Shown here in pieces: positions 48,933 through 57,158 of a stretch of 64,000 nucleotides of DNA. The stretch is from Microbacterium sp. Gd 4-13. GTDB lineage: Bacteria > Actinomycetota > Actinomycetes > Actinomycetales > Microbacteriaceae. The stretch lies in the NCBI RefSeq assembly GCF_003095395.1, contig NZ_QEIJ01000009.1:1-64000 (forward strand), given 5' to 3'. Below the pieces are notes generated by a model, which had not been told where the DNA came from, ran no database searches, and saw only the letters and a list, made by a program, of their open reading frames with translations. Positions within the stretch are counted from its first letter, which is position 1, and each line of letters starts with the position of its first letter. Position numbers and translations under genes: made by a program.

Positions 48933-49607
48933 ATGAACGTTGAGCGAATAGAACCGGTGGAGGCTCGTGCGGCACGGCACGCGGCGCTCGGTGACCCGAC
49001 ACGTCTGCGGATCGTCGATCTGCTCACGCTGGGCGATCTGTCCCCGTCTGAGATCTACGTGGCGCTGGGGTTGCCGTCGAACCTCGTGACGCATCACCTG
49101 AACGTCCTCGAATCAGTGGGCATGGTTGCTCGCTCGCGGTCGGAGGCTGATAAGCGCCGCAGCTACGTGCACCTCACAGAGACGGCGCTTGCAGGACTTA
49201 CGCCGGGGCGAACAGAGCGGGCAAGCCGGGTGGTGTTCGTGTGCACGGCCAATTCGGCCAGGTCGCAGCTCGCCGCCGCGCTGTGGGCGACGCGCAGCAG
49301 CATCCCGGCAGCTTCGGGCGGCACTCACCCCGCCGAGCGTGTCGCTCCGGGCGCGGTCGCCGCCGCCGAACGTCACGCACTTAAGTTGGCGGCCGATGCG
49401 CCGCGGAAGCTGGATGACGTGATCAACGATGAGGATTTCGTCATCACGGTCTGCGATAACGCCCACGAGGAACTCGGGGTGACGGGGAACCTGCACTGGT
49501 CGATCCCCGACCCGGTGCGCGTCGGCTCCGAGGAGGCGTTCGATGCCGCCTACGACGAGCTGGAACGCCGCATCACCGAACTCGCCCCCCGACTCGCCGC
49601 CCACTGA
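48933..49607 (+). CDS. ArsR-type repressor fused to a low-MW phosphatase/arsenate reductase-like domain
   Basis: Residues 1-90 form a winged-helix ArsR domain (AALGDPTRLRIVDLL, SPSEIYVALGLPSNLVTHHLNVLE). Residues ~98-224 form a low-molecular-weight phosphotyrosine phosphatase fold with the P-loop VCTANSARS (C104 to R110) and a downstream Asp segment (WSIPDPVRVGS). ArsC and LMW phosphatases share this loop; an arsenate reductase function is plausible. A separate complete ArsC follows 19 bases later, so this domain may instead sense or regulate. The regulator-reductase fusion is known in actinobacterial ars operons. Confidence 0.8.
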   Translation: MNVERIEPVEARAARHAALGDPTRLRIVDLLTLGDLSPSEIYVALGLPSNLVTHHLNVLESVGMVARSRSEADKRRSYVHLTETALAGLTPGRTERASRVVFVCTANSARSQLAAALWATRSSIPAASGGTHPAERVAPGAVAAAERHALKLAADAPRKLDDVINDEDFVITVCDNAHEELGVTGNLHWSIPDPVRVGSEEAFDAAYDELERRITELAPRLAAH

Positions 49608-49625
49608 CGCGACAGAAAGACCATC

Positions 49626-50024
49626 ATGAGCACCCTTGCCCCCACCGTCCTGTTCATCTGCCAGCACAACGCTGGCCGCTCCCAGCTCGGCGCAGCCCTG
49701 CTCGAACACCTCGCGGGCGACCGGTTCACCGCGGATTCTGCCGGCCTCTCGCCCGCCGAGGAGGTGAACCCCGCCGTCGCCGCGACGGTCGCGGAGCTGG
49801 GCATGGACATCACCGATCGCGCGCCGCGGGAAGTCACCCCCAGCGACTTGGAGGCCGCCGACGTCGTGGTGCTGATGAAGCCTGGCCTAACGCTGCCGAC
49901 GACGCCGCGCGGCGAAGTCTTGGAGTGGTCGTTCCCTAACCCGGAGTCGTGGGATGTCGAGGCGGTTCGCCCGCTACGCGAAGCCGTGTCGACCAAGATT
50001 CAGGCCGCGCTTCTCACCTGGTAA
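49626..50024 (+). CDS. arsC: Arsenate reductase ArsC (LMW-phosphatase family)
   Basis: This is a 132-residue reductase with the P-loop ICQHNAGRSQ (C12 to R18), a helix AALLEHLAGDRF and the catalytic-Asp segment LEWSFPNPESWDVEA. The sequence fits the actinobacterial thiol-coupled (mycothiol or thioredoxin) arsenate reductases that convert arsenate to arsenite for export through the channel. It follows the fusion regulator closely, so it is one transcription unit with it. Confidence 0.88.
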   Translation: MSTLAPTVLFICQHNAGRSQLGAALLEHLAGDRFTADSAGLSPAEEVNPAVAATVAELGMDITDRAPREVTPSDLEAADVVVLMKPGLTLPTTPRGEVLEWSFPNPESWDVEAVRPLREAVSTKIQAALLTW

Positions 50025-50113
50025 CAGTCGAACGGGAGGGCGGGCCTGCGTGCCTCACCGTCGAGTTGCCGTTGGTCAGACTGAGGCGGACGTACGCCCG
50101 ATCTGCAGGGCCG

Positions 50114-50200
50114 GTGCGGCACATCATTTCTCCGGTCGTGCTGATCGTCATCGGCCTGGTCATCCTCATTGAGGGCGGCGCGTTCCGACTCCCCCACTGA
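50114..50200 (+). pseudogene. C-terminal remnant of a CadD-like cadmium transporter
   Basis: The 28-residue piece RHIISPVVLIVIGLVILIEG continues GAFRLPH and stops. It matches the last membrane helix of CadD-family cadmium resistance transporters ('xPxVLIxLGLxILxExG'). No other part of such a gene is present, so it is a scar of a deleted transporter. Confidence 0.5.
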
Positions 50201-50245
50201 CCAATCCATCGCCGCTTTGCACAGCGTTCGACTTTCGTTAACGTA

Positions 50246-50259
50246 TTTCGATATCGAAA
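50246..50259. promoter_or_regulatory. Candidate PadR operator TTTCGATATCGAAA
   Basis: A perfect 14-base palindrome lies 17 bases before the PadR-like gene and ahead of the chromate transporter. PadR repressors bind such AT-centred palindromes at their own promoters. GATATC and GATACT nearby may be half-sites. Confidence 0.6.
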
Positions 50260-50275
50260 CATTGATACTGAGGTT

Positions 50276-50605
50276 ATGACCGATTCGATCGCGTCCGACG
50301 AGCTGGAGTACCGCGACCTTCTCTCCGGATTCGTTCGGATGCACATCCTGTATCACGCCTCTCAGGAAGAGGTCTACGGGGTCTGGTTGATCGACGAGCT
50401 GGCGCACCACGGCTACCGGCTCTCGGCCGGGACCCTGTACCCGATGCTTCACAAGATGGTCAAAGACGGGTACCTCACCGTCCGATCCGAACGCGACGGC
50501 CGCACCGTCCGCAAGCTTTACACCGCCACCGAGAAAGGCCGGGCCGGTCTTGCCGTAGCGCGAGAACGTGTCCGGATCTTCGCACCGAAGGACTCCGACG
50601 CATGA
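50276..50605 (+). CDS. PadR-family transcriptional regulator
   Basis: This 109-residue winged-helix repressor has the PadR pattern: LSGFVRMHILYHASQEEVYG, helix LIDELAHHGYRLSAGTLYPML, recognition HKMVKDGYLTVRSERDG, wing RKLYTATEKGRAGL. The four-base overlap (ATGA) with chrA shows that they are co-translated. Such PadR-ChrA pairs are known chromate-responsive units. A palindromic operator precedes it. Confidence 0.85.
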   Translation: MTDSIASDELEYRDLLSGFVRMHILYHASQEEVYGVWLIDELAHHGYRLSAGTLYPMLHKMVKDGYLTVRSERDGRTVRKLYTATEKGRAGLAVARERVRIFAPKDSDA

Positions 50606-51834
50606 CCGACTCCCCCGCCGTGACCGAAGCCCCGACCCAGCCGCGACAGGGCACCGTCTGGGAGGTTTTCTGGGTCTTCTTGAAGCTCGGAGTTGCCTCA
50701 TTCGGCGGCCCGATCGCCCACCTCGGCTACTTCCGCGACGAGCTGGTGCAGCGCAGGAAATGGCTCAATGACAACGACTACGGCGACCTTGTCGCTCTGG
50801 GGCAGTTCCTGCCCGGCCCCGCGTCAAGCCAGGTCGGATTCGGCATCGGCCTCTATCGGGCCGGGCCGGCCGGCGCGATCGCCGCGTTCCTGGCTTTCAC
50901 CCTGCCCTCCGCGATTCTGCTGGTCGCCTTCGCGTTCGGTGCGTCTTTGTTCCACGGCCCGATCGGGGGCGGCCTGCTCACGGGGTTGAAGATCGTTGCC
51001 GTCGCGATCGTCGCCCAAGCCGTCTGGGGAATGGCCCGGACCCTCACCCCCGACCGGCAGCGCGCCGGTATCGCCGTGGTGGCCGCCGTCATCGCGCTCC
51101 TGCTCGCCGGGTCTGTCGGCCAGATCGGTGCCCTCGTTGTCGGCGCGATCGCGGGCCTGATCTTCTGCCGCGCGGCCGCGAACCCCTCCAGTGCCATGAT
51201 CCGGTTCCCGGTCACCCGCATTGCCGGCGTGATCTGCCTGACGCTGTTCGTGCTGCTGCTCGTCGGCCTGCCGATCCTGGCCAGCACCACCCACAACGGC
51301 ACCGTGCAGCTCTTCGACGCCTTCTACCGGGCCGGCGCCCTCGTCTTCGGCGGCGGTCACGTGGTCCTTCCCCTGCTCCAGGCCGGTGTCGTCGACAGCG
51401 GCTGGGTCACCTCCGACCAGTTCCTCGCCGGCTACGGCGCCACCCAAGCCGTCCCCGGCCCCCTGTTCACCTTCGCCGCCTACCTCGGCACTCTCTCGAC
51501 CACCGGGCCCGGTGGCATAGCCGGCGCGGCCGTGGCCCTCGCCGGTATCTTCCTCCCCGGTTTCCTGATTCTCGTCGGCGTGCTCCCTTTCTGGAACGCC
51601 TTCCGCACCCGCCCCTGGGCACAGGCGATCATGCGCGGCGCGAACGCCGCCGTTGTCGGCATCCTCGCCGCGGCCCTCTACGACCCGGTCTTCACCACAG
51701 CGATCACAGGGCCGGCATCGTTCGGACTCGCGCTGGTCTGCTTCGTGCTGCTGGTCGCCTGGCGCGTACCCGCGTGGGGTGTGGTCATCGTCGGCGGTGC
51801 CGGCGGAATCGTTCTTGCTCTCCTACCCGGTTGA
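50602..51834 (+). CDS. chrA: Chromate transporter ChrA (CHR family, long-chain type)
   Basis: This 410-residue membrane protein consists of two homologous CHR halves. The first half has VWEVFWVFLKLGVASFGGPIAHLGYF and LGQFLPGPASSQVGFGIGLYR. The second has AFYRAGALVFGGGHVVLPLLQ and GYGATQAVPGPLFTFAAYLG. These GGP/GGGH and PGP motifs are diagnostic. It exports chromate using the membrane potential. Its end overlaps the convergent EamA gene by 12 bases. Confidence 0.9.
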   Translation: MTDSPAVTEAPTQPRQGTVWEVFWVFLKLGVASFGGPIAHLGYFRDELVQRRKWLNDNDYGDLVALGQFLPGPASSQVGFGIGLYRAGPAGAIAAFLAFTLPSAILLVAFAFGASLFHGPIGGGLLTGLKIVAVAIVAQAVWGMARTLTPDRQRAGIAVVAAVIALLLAGSVGQIGALVVGAIAGLIFCRAAANPSSAMIRFPVTRIAGVICLTLFVLLLVGLPILASTTHNGTVQLFDAFYRAGALVFGGGHVVLPLLQAGVVDSGWVTSDQFLAGYGATQAVPGPLFTFAAYLGTLSTTGPGGIAGAAVALAGIFLPGFLILVGVLPFWNAFRTRPWAQAIMRGANAAVVGILAAALYDPVFTTAITGPASFGLALVCFVLLVAWRVPAWGVVIVGGAGGIVLALLPG

Positions 51835-52908
51835 CTCGCTCTTTCCGGGCGGCCTGTGGACGTGGCGGTGGTGGCTGTCGGGGTAGTGCTCGTGGGTGTG
51901 GGTGATCGGTTCGTGTGTGTGGACGTGGGTGTGCCGTCCGCCAGCGCCGGCCAGCTGCCCGGGCTCGTGGGTGTGCTGATGGTGCTCATCGTGGATATGC
52001 GCGTGCTCGTGCGTGATCGGTTCGTGCGTGTGTAGGTGTTCGTGCCGCTCGGTCAGGTGAAGCCACACCCCCACAGCCATGAGGGCTCCGGCGACAAGGA
52101 CGGGCCAGCTGATCGGGTCGCCGAGCACGATTGCGAGCAGGGCGCCGAAGAACGGGGCGATGGAGTAGTACGCGCCGGCCCGGGCGGTGCCGACGTGTCG
52201 CATCGCGATGATGAACAGCACGAGGCTGACGCCGTAGGCGAAGAGCCCGACGACCATCGCCGCGGCGATGTTGACCGCGCCCGGCAGTTGCGCGCCGAGC
52301 GCGAACGCGAGGAGGAGGTTCACCGGGCCGGCCACCCCGCCCTTGACCGCGGCGAGCCAGGTGGCATCGTTGAGAGCGATTTTGCGGGTGAGGTTGTTGT
52401 CCAGCCCCCAGCTCAGACATGCGCCGAGGATCGCCAGTGACGGCCAGGGGCTACCGAAATTGGCACCGGAGGGGATGCTGAGCACGACGGCGCCGGCGAC
52501 GATGGCGATCATGCCCACGGCAATCCGCCGGTCGAAGTTCTCCTTGAACACGAACCACGCCAGCGCGGCGGTGAACACCCCTTCCGCGTTCAACAGCAGC
52601 GATGCCCCGGACGCGGGCATGTTCGACAGTCCGAGCATGAGCAGCACCGGCCCGGCAATCCCGCCGAAGAACACTGCCCCCACGAGGGGCAGCAGTTCGT
52701 TGCGGGCGATGCGTACGCGTGGGGCGCGGCGGATCAGCCGGTACAGGCCGAGCCCGATCCCCGACCCGCAGTACAGCAGCCCGGCAAGGAGCCACGGGCT
52801 CACGTCATCGTCAAGCAGGATCTTCGCCAGTGGTGTGCCGGCACCGAAGAGCACCGCGGACACCAACGCGGCCTGCACCCCGATGCTTCGTAGTGCTCGC
52901 AACATCAC
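51823..52908 (-). CDS. EamA/DMT-family exporter with a histidine-rich tail
   Basis: This is a 361-residue protein with ten predicted membrane helices of the EamA drug/metabolite transporter superfamily (e.g. LVSAVLFGAGTPLAKILL, LLLNAEGVFTAALAWFVFKE, LAILGACLSWGLDNNLTRK, AYYSIAPFFGALLAIVLGD). From about residue 289 the C-terminus carries some 23 His in ~70 residues, in HTHEP and HEHxH repeats. Such a tail would bind Cu, Zn or Ni. Its position as the last gene of the copper operon suggests a role in metal export or sensing, though ordinary EamA substrates are organic. It overlaps the previous gene by four bases. Confidence 0.75.
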   Translation of the reverse strand: MMLRALRSIGVQAALVSAVLFGAGTPLAKILLDDDVSPWLLAGLLYCGSGIGLGLYRLIRRAPRVRIARNELLPLVGAVFFGGIAGPVLLMLGLSNMPASGASLLLNAEGVFTAALAWFVFKENFDRRIAVGMIAIVAGAVVLSIPSGANFGSPWPSLAILGACLSWGLDNNLTRKIALNDATWLAAVKGGVAGPVNLLLAFALGAQLPGAVNIAAAMVVGLFAYGVSLVLFIIAMRHVGTARAGAYYSIAPFFGALLAIVLGDPISWPVLVAGALMAVGVWLHLTERHEHLHTHEPITHEHAHIHDEHHQHTHEPGQLAGAGGRHTHVHTHEPITHTHEHYPDSHHRHVHRPPGKSESTG

Positions 52909-53747
52909 CGGACCTCCTGGGATTCAAGGTAGGTGAGTCCACTGTCGTCAGCGATGAAAAGGTTCCCGCTGTTGGTGATCGTGACGGCTTGTGCGGCGCC
53001 GTGGGCGGTGCCGGCCTCGACCCACCCGGAGGCGCCGGCGGTGGTGACCCAGATGCGTTCTTTCGTGTCCACGCCGACGAGACGCTGCTGATCAGGTGAC
53101 GCGGCGAGAACGTAGAGCAGCGGAGCATCCGGCCACGGGCTGAACGTCGCGCCGTCATCGGTGCTGGTGCGGAGGCCGTCAGGGGTGGTGGCGACCAGTC
53201 GCCCGGTCGCATCGACCGTGAGGGCACTGGCCATGAGGGACGCGCCGGTGGGAGCCCAACTGGTTCCCCCGTCGACGCTGCGCTGCAGGTCGATCGAATC
53301 CGTCGCCAGAGCGTAGATCGACCCGTCCGGTGCGGCGGTGAGAGCGTGGAAGTCTTTCTCGCCGGTGAACGCGACAGGGTCCCAGGTCTGCGCGTTGTCG
53401 CTGCTGCGGATGATGCCCAGATTCGGGCTCCCCCACTCTGTCGGGGTGCTGGGGCCGGGGTGCCCGGAGGCGATCAGCTCGGTGCCGACGACGGTGAGCC
53501 CCATGGCGTCGAAGCCGGCGCCGACCCGGCTGCCGAGCGTGCCGTCGCCGGTTGCGGTGTAGATCCCCTGGTGGGTGCCGATGAGGAACCCGTCACCGCC
53601 CGGGTCGGTCACGATGGCGTGGACGTGGTCGGTGGGAGCGGTGGCGTGGTCGGTTCCGGTGGACGGCGGCTCGGGTGCGGCGCACGCGGTGAGGGTCAGG
53701 ATCGAGAGCGCGACAACACCGGTGATCGCGCGGCGGGGAATGCTCAT
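52905..53747 (-). CDS. F510_1955-type BNR-repeat lipoprotein of the copper cluster
   Basis: This 280-residue exported lipoprotein has a lipobox (LTLTAC, Cys ~22). Repeated beta-propeller elements of the BNR/sialidase type follow: IRSSDNAQTWDPV, QRSVDGGTSWAPT, RTSTDDGATFSPW. These Ser-x-Asp-x-Gly-x-x-Trp boxes mark one blade each. The family is annotated as glycosylhydrolase-like, but catalytic residues are not evident. Members of this family recur in actinobacterial copper loci beside DUF305 and DUF6153 proteins. A surface copper-handling role is inferred. ATG 53747 was chosen for the signal peptide. Confidence 0.75.
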   Translation of the reverse strand: MSIPRRAITGVVALSILTLTACAAPEPPSTGTDHATAPTDHVHAIVTDPGGDGFLIGTHQGIYTATGDGTLGSRVGAGFDAMGLTVVGTELIASGHPGPSTPTEWGSPNLGIIRSSDNAQTWDPVAFTGEKDFHALTAAPDGSIYALATDSIDLQRSVDGGTSWAPTGASLMASALTVDATGRLVATTPDGLRTSTDDGATFSPWPDAPLLYVLAASPDQQRLVGVDTKERIWVTTAGASGWVEAGTAHGAAQAVTITNSGNLFIADDSGLTYLESQEVR

Positions 53748-53815
53748 GGCACCCTTTCGTGAGAAGGGAGAGGGCGCCACGCACGCTGACGCGGCGCCCC
53801 TCTCCATGGGTGTCG

Positions 53816-54415
53816 TTAGAGCTGGGTGAGGAGGTCTTGCATGGTGGCGATCTCGGCGGTTTGGGTGTCGATGATCGTTTGGGCGAGCGCGAGGGCGTCG
53901 GGGTTGCTACCGTCCTCGAGTTCGGTCTGCGCCATGTCGATGGCGCCCTTGTGGTGGGCGATCATCTGTTCCAGGAACAACCGGGCGGCGTCGACACCGG
54001 TGGCGTCGTCGAGGGCTTGCATGTCCTCCTCGGACATCATCCCGCTGCCGTGGTCCATTCCGCCCATCTCGGACGTGTCCGCACCCCAGTCCTCGAGCCA
54101 GCCTTCCATCTGGTCGATTTCGGGCTGCTGGGCGGCCTTTATCTGTTCGGCCAGCGCAGTAACGCGCTCGTCGATGGTGTCTTTGCTGAGCAGGGTGTCG
54201 GACATGTCGACGGCCTGCGTGTGGTGCTCGATCATCATGCTCGCGAACATGATGTCGGCGTCGTTCGCGTCCGCGGCGGGTGCAGCAGTGCTACTGCTGC
54301 TGCCGTGGTCCATTCCGGGCATGCTGCCGCTGGAACCGGTCGTGCCGGCGCATCCGGCGAGGGCGAGTAGTGCGGTGAGGGTGATCGCGGCGGTTGCCGC
54401 GGCACGGATCTTCAT
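53816..54415 (-). CDS. DUF305 copper-associated lipoprotein
   Basis: This 199-residue exported lipoprotein (LLALAGC lipobox, Cys ~22) has an early Met/His motif (SMPGMDHGSSSS). Two DUF305 helix-hairpin repeats follow, each with paired His: MMIEHHTQAVDM and QMIAHHKGAIDM, plus a second Met/His patch (MGGMDHGSGMM). Met-His clusters bind Cu(I). DUF305 proteins are regular parts of actinobacterial copper resistance operons and probably act as periplasmic-side copper binders. Confidence 0.85.
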   Translation of the reverse strand: MKIRAAATAAITLTALLALAGCAGTTGSSGSMPGMDHGSSSSTAAPAADANDADIMFASMMIEHHTQAVDMSDTLLSKDTIDERVTALAEQIKAAQQPEIDQMEGWLEDWGADTSEMGGMDHGSGMMSEEDMQALDDATGVDAARLFLEQMIAHHKGAIDMAQTELEDGSNPDALALAQTIIDTQTAEIATMQDLLTQL

Positions 54416-54505
54416 AAGGGTTCTCCAAGGGTCGGTGATGAGCCCGGCCTGGGGCCGGTCAGAACGGATGAGTGCCGGGCGTCGAGTGGCCTGGCACGTC
54501 CGTCA

Positions 54506-54949
54506 TCACGTGCGACTGATGCAGAGAACCGTCAGCGACGGTGGGGGCAGAGTATGCGCCAGGGCTGGCCATGCCGCGGTGGGGCCGGCTCGCACCGTCG
54601 CGGGGCTGATAATGCGCCATCCGCCGGTGGGGCGCAACAGCAGCAGGGCGGTTGCGAGGAGGGCGAGCACGCACGCCATCCATGACATCGCAGGCCCGTC
54701 GCTGCCGCAGTCCGCGCACGCCTCGGCTGCCTCCGGGGTGGTGGCGGTCTGGTCGTGATCCATGGCGGCGGAGGTGTCGCTGGCAGTGGCGACGGTGTCG
54801 GCGTGACCGGTCGCGGTGGTGTGGGTGTTGAGGGAATGCATCGCGAGGAGACCGACGATGATGGCGACGGTGACCGCGATCAGCAGCAGGAGCGTGCGGG
54901 TGAGCGTGCGCGTGCCCCGCACCTGGTGTGCGACTGCGATCAGCGACAT
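54506..54949 (-). CDS. DUF6153-like membrane protein
   Basis: This 147-residue protein has an N-terminal membrane helix (TLLLLIAVTVAIIVGLLAMHSL), a Thr/Ala/His linker (TTATGHADTVATASD, AAMDHDQTATTPEA) and a Cys pair (EACADCGSDG). A second helix (MSWMACVLALLATALLLLRP) and a short tail complete it. This two-helix layout with an external Cys/His loop is that of the DUF6153 family found in copper operons. It could bind or relay copper on the outer face. The start is the ATG giving MSLIAVAHQVRG after GGGAGG. Confidence 0.7.
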   Translation of the reverse strand: MSLIAVAHQVRGTRTLTRTLLLLIAVTVAIIVGLLAMHSLNTHTTATGHADTVATASDTSAAMDHDQTATTPEAAEACADCGSDGPAMSWMACVLALLATALLLLRPTGGWRIISPATVRAGPTAAWPALAHTLPPPSLTVLCISRT

Positions 54950-54996
54950 GCTCACCTCCCGTTCCTTCCAGGGTAGGCCCCGCGACGTGGGGTGGA

Positions 54997-57111
54997 TTAT
55001 GTGCGGGTGACCGCGCCCGGGCTGAGGTTCAGCCGGCGCAGCAGCTGCGCGTTCAGGGCGACGACGATCGTGGACAGCGACATCAGGATCGCGCCGACAG
55101 ACATGGGCAGCACGAACCCGATTGGGGCGAGGACGCCGGCGGCGAGAGGGACGGAGAGGAGGTTGTAGCCGGCAGCCCACCACAGGTTCTGCTTCATTTT
55201 GCGGTAGCTCGCGCGGGACAGCTCGATCACTGACAGCACCGAGCGGGGATCATCGCTGGCAAGGATCACCCCGGCGGACGCGATCGCGACGTCGGTGCCC
55301 GCACCGATCGCGATACCGACATCGGCCTGAGCGAGGGCGGGAGCATCGTTGACACCGTCGCCGACCATCGCGACCATGCGGCCCTCCGATTGCAGTTCCT
55401 TCACCTTGGAGGCTTTATCTTCGGGGCGGACACCGGCGAAGAACCGGTCGATGCCCAAATCCGCCGCGACCGCCGCGGCGACGGCTTCGGCGTCACCGGT
55501 GATCATCACCACCTGCACGTCTCGCTCGTGCAGGGCGGTGACCGCTTGCCGGGATTCGGGGCGAATCTCGTCCGCGAGCCGCAGCGCACCGGCCACTGAC
55601 CCGTCGACCAGGACGTGCAGGATGATTGCCCCGTCCTGCCGCCACTGGTCGGCGACAGGCAGTTCCGTCGCGTTCTCTTGTTCGAGCATGTATGGGCCGC
55701 CGACCCGGACCGTGCGCCCATCGACCTGGGCGCGCACCCCGACAGCGGGTGAGGACTCGAAGTCGGTGGCGCCGGGAACGGTGAGGTTCTTCTCTTTCGC
55801 GGCGTTCACGATCGCGCGGGCCAGGGGGTGCTCCGAGTCGGCCTCTGCCGCGGCAGCCAGGGCGAGGAGCTCGTCGGCGTCGACACCGTCGACGGGTTCG
55901 ATGCCGGTGACGGCGGGGGCGCCCTTGGTGAGGGTGCCGGTCTTGTCGAACAGCACCGTGGTGACGGTGCGCATGCTCTCCAGCGCGAGCCGGTCCTTGA
56001 TGAGCACACCGCCGCGGGCGGCACGTTCGGTGGCGATCGACACCACGAGCGGGATCGCGAGCCCGAGCGCGTGGGGGCAGGCGATGACCAGGACGGTGAT
56101 GGTGCGGATCACCGCGTCATCGGGGAGACCCACGAGAGTCCAGACGATCGCCGTGATCGCCGCGGCACCCAGAGCGAACCAGAACAACCACCCGGCGGCC
56201 CGGTCCGCGAGCCGCTGCGCACGGGACGACGAGTTCTGCGCTTCGGTGACGAGCTGCTGGATACCCGCGAGGGCGGTGTCCTGCCCGACCGCAGTGATCT
56301 GAACGCGGACTCCGGAGTCGGTGGCGACAGTACCGGCGATCACCTGGTCGCCGTCGCTGCGGCGCACCGGGCGAGATTCGCCGGTGATCATCGACTCGTC
56401 CATGCTGGCGGAGCCCTGCACGATCTTCCCGTCCGCCGGCACTCGCCCACCGGGACGCACCACGACCACATCGCCGACCTGCAAATCTGCGGGGGCAACG
56501 GTGACGGTCGTGTCACCCTCGACCTTCTCGGCTTCGTCAGGGAGGAGCGCGGCGAGCGAGTCCAGGGCGGAGGTGGTCTGCGCGAGGGAGCGCATCTCGA
56601 TCCAGTGCCCCAGGAGCATGATGACGATCAGCAGCGCCAGCTCCCACCAGAAGTCCAGCTCGTGATCGAGCAGCCCGAGACTGGCCCCCCAGGACGCGAG
56701 GAACGCGACGGTGATCGCCAGGGCAATCAGCAGCATCATTCCCGGTTTGCGGGCGCGCAGCTCGCTGACCGCGCCGGTGAGGAACGGCGCCCCACCCCAC
56801 ACGTACATGACGGTTCCGAGGATCGGGGACACCCAGCCCACCCATGCGGCATCGGGCAGCGGGTAGCCGATGAGCATGGAGAACATCATCGAGAACCCGA
56901 CGACCGGGACCGCGAGGACCAGCATGATCCAGAACAGGCGACGGAACCGGGCGACATGGTCTCCGTGCCCGGCGTGACCGCCGTGGTCGGCATGACCGTG
57001 TCCGGACTGCCCTTCCGCCGGGGCCGCCTCGTCGACGTCTCCCGTCCGGTCGTGGTGAGTATGCGTGTCGTGGTGAGCGACGGGTGTGGGGGTGTGGTCG
57101 TGCTGGCTCAT
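54997..57111 (-). CDS. CopB-type copper-transporting P1B ATPase (CPH motif)
   Basis: This 704-residue P-type ATPase has an N-terminal His/Asp-rich tail (HDHTPTPVAHHDTHTHHD, GHGHADHGGHAGHGDH) instead of a CxxC metal domain. The membrane metal site is ACPHALG (C345-P-H347), the CPH variant of CopB-like ATPases that favour Cu(II) or export Cu. Catalytic phosphorylation is at DKTGTLTKG (D389), with HP segment EADSEHPLARAI and hinge GDGVNDAPAL. It transports copper out of the cytoplasm. It lies between the CopA-type ATPase and DUF6153 genes in one operon. Confidence 0.9.
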   Translation of the reverse strand: MSQHDHTPTPVAHHDTHTHHDRTGDVDEAAPAEGQSGHGHADHGGHAGHGDHVARFRRLFWIMLVLAVPVVGFSMMFSMLIGYPLPDAAWVGWVSPILGTVMYVWGGAPFLTGAVSELRARKPGMMLLIALAITVAFLASWGASLGLLDHELDFWWELALLIVIMLLGHWIEMRSLAQTTSALDSLAALLPDEAEKVEGDTTVTVAPADLQVGDVVVVRPGGRVPADGKIVQGSASMDESMITGESRPVRRSDGDQVIAGTVATDSGVRVQITAVGQDTALAGIQQLVTEAQNSSSRAQRLADRAAGWLFWFALGAAAITAIVWTLVGLPDDAVIRTITVLVIACPHALGLAIPLVVSIATERAARGGVLIKDRLALESMRTVTTVLFDKTGTLTKGAPAVTGIEPVDGVDADELLALAAAAEADSEHPLARAIVNAAKEKNLTVPGATDFESSPAVGVRAQVDGRTVRVGGPYMLEQENATELPVADQWRQDGAIILHVLVDGSVAGALRLADEIRPESRQAVTALHERDVQVVMITGDAEAVAAAVAADLGIDRFFAGVRPEDKASKVKELQSEGRMVAMVGDGVNDAPALAQADVGIAIGAGTDVAIASAGVILASDDPRSVLSVIELSRASYRKMKQNLWWAAGYNLLSVPLAAGVLAPIGFVLPMSVGAILMSLSTIVVALNAQLLRRLNLSPGAVTRT

Positions 57112-57158
57112 CAGAGCCTCCTTCGCTGGAGGCGTGCCGCTCGGTGGCGGCGCGCGGG

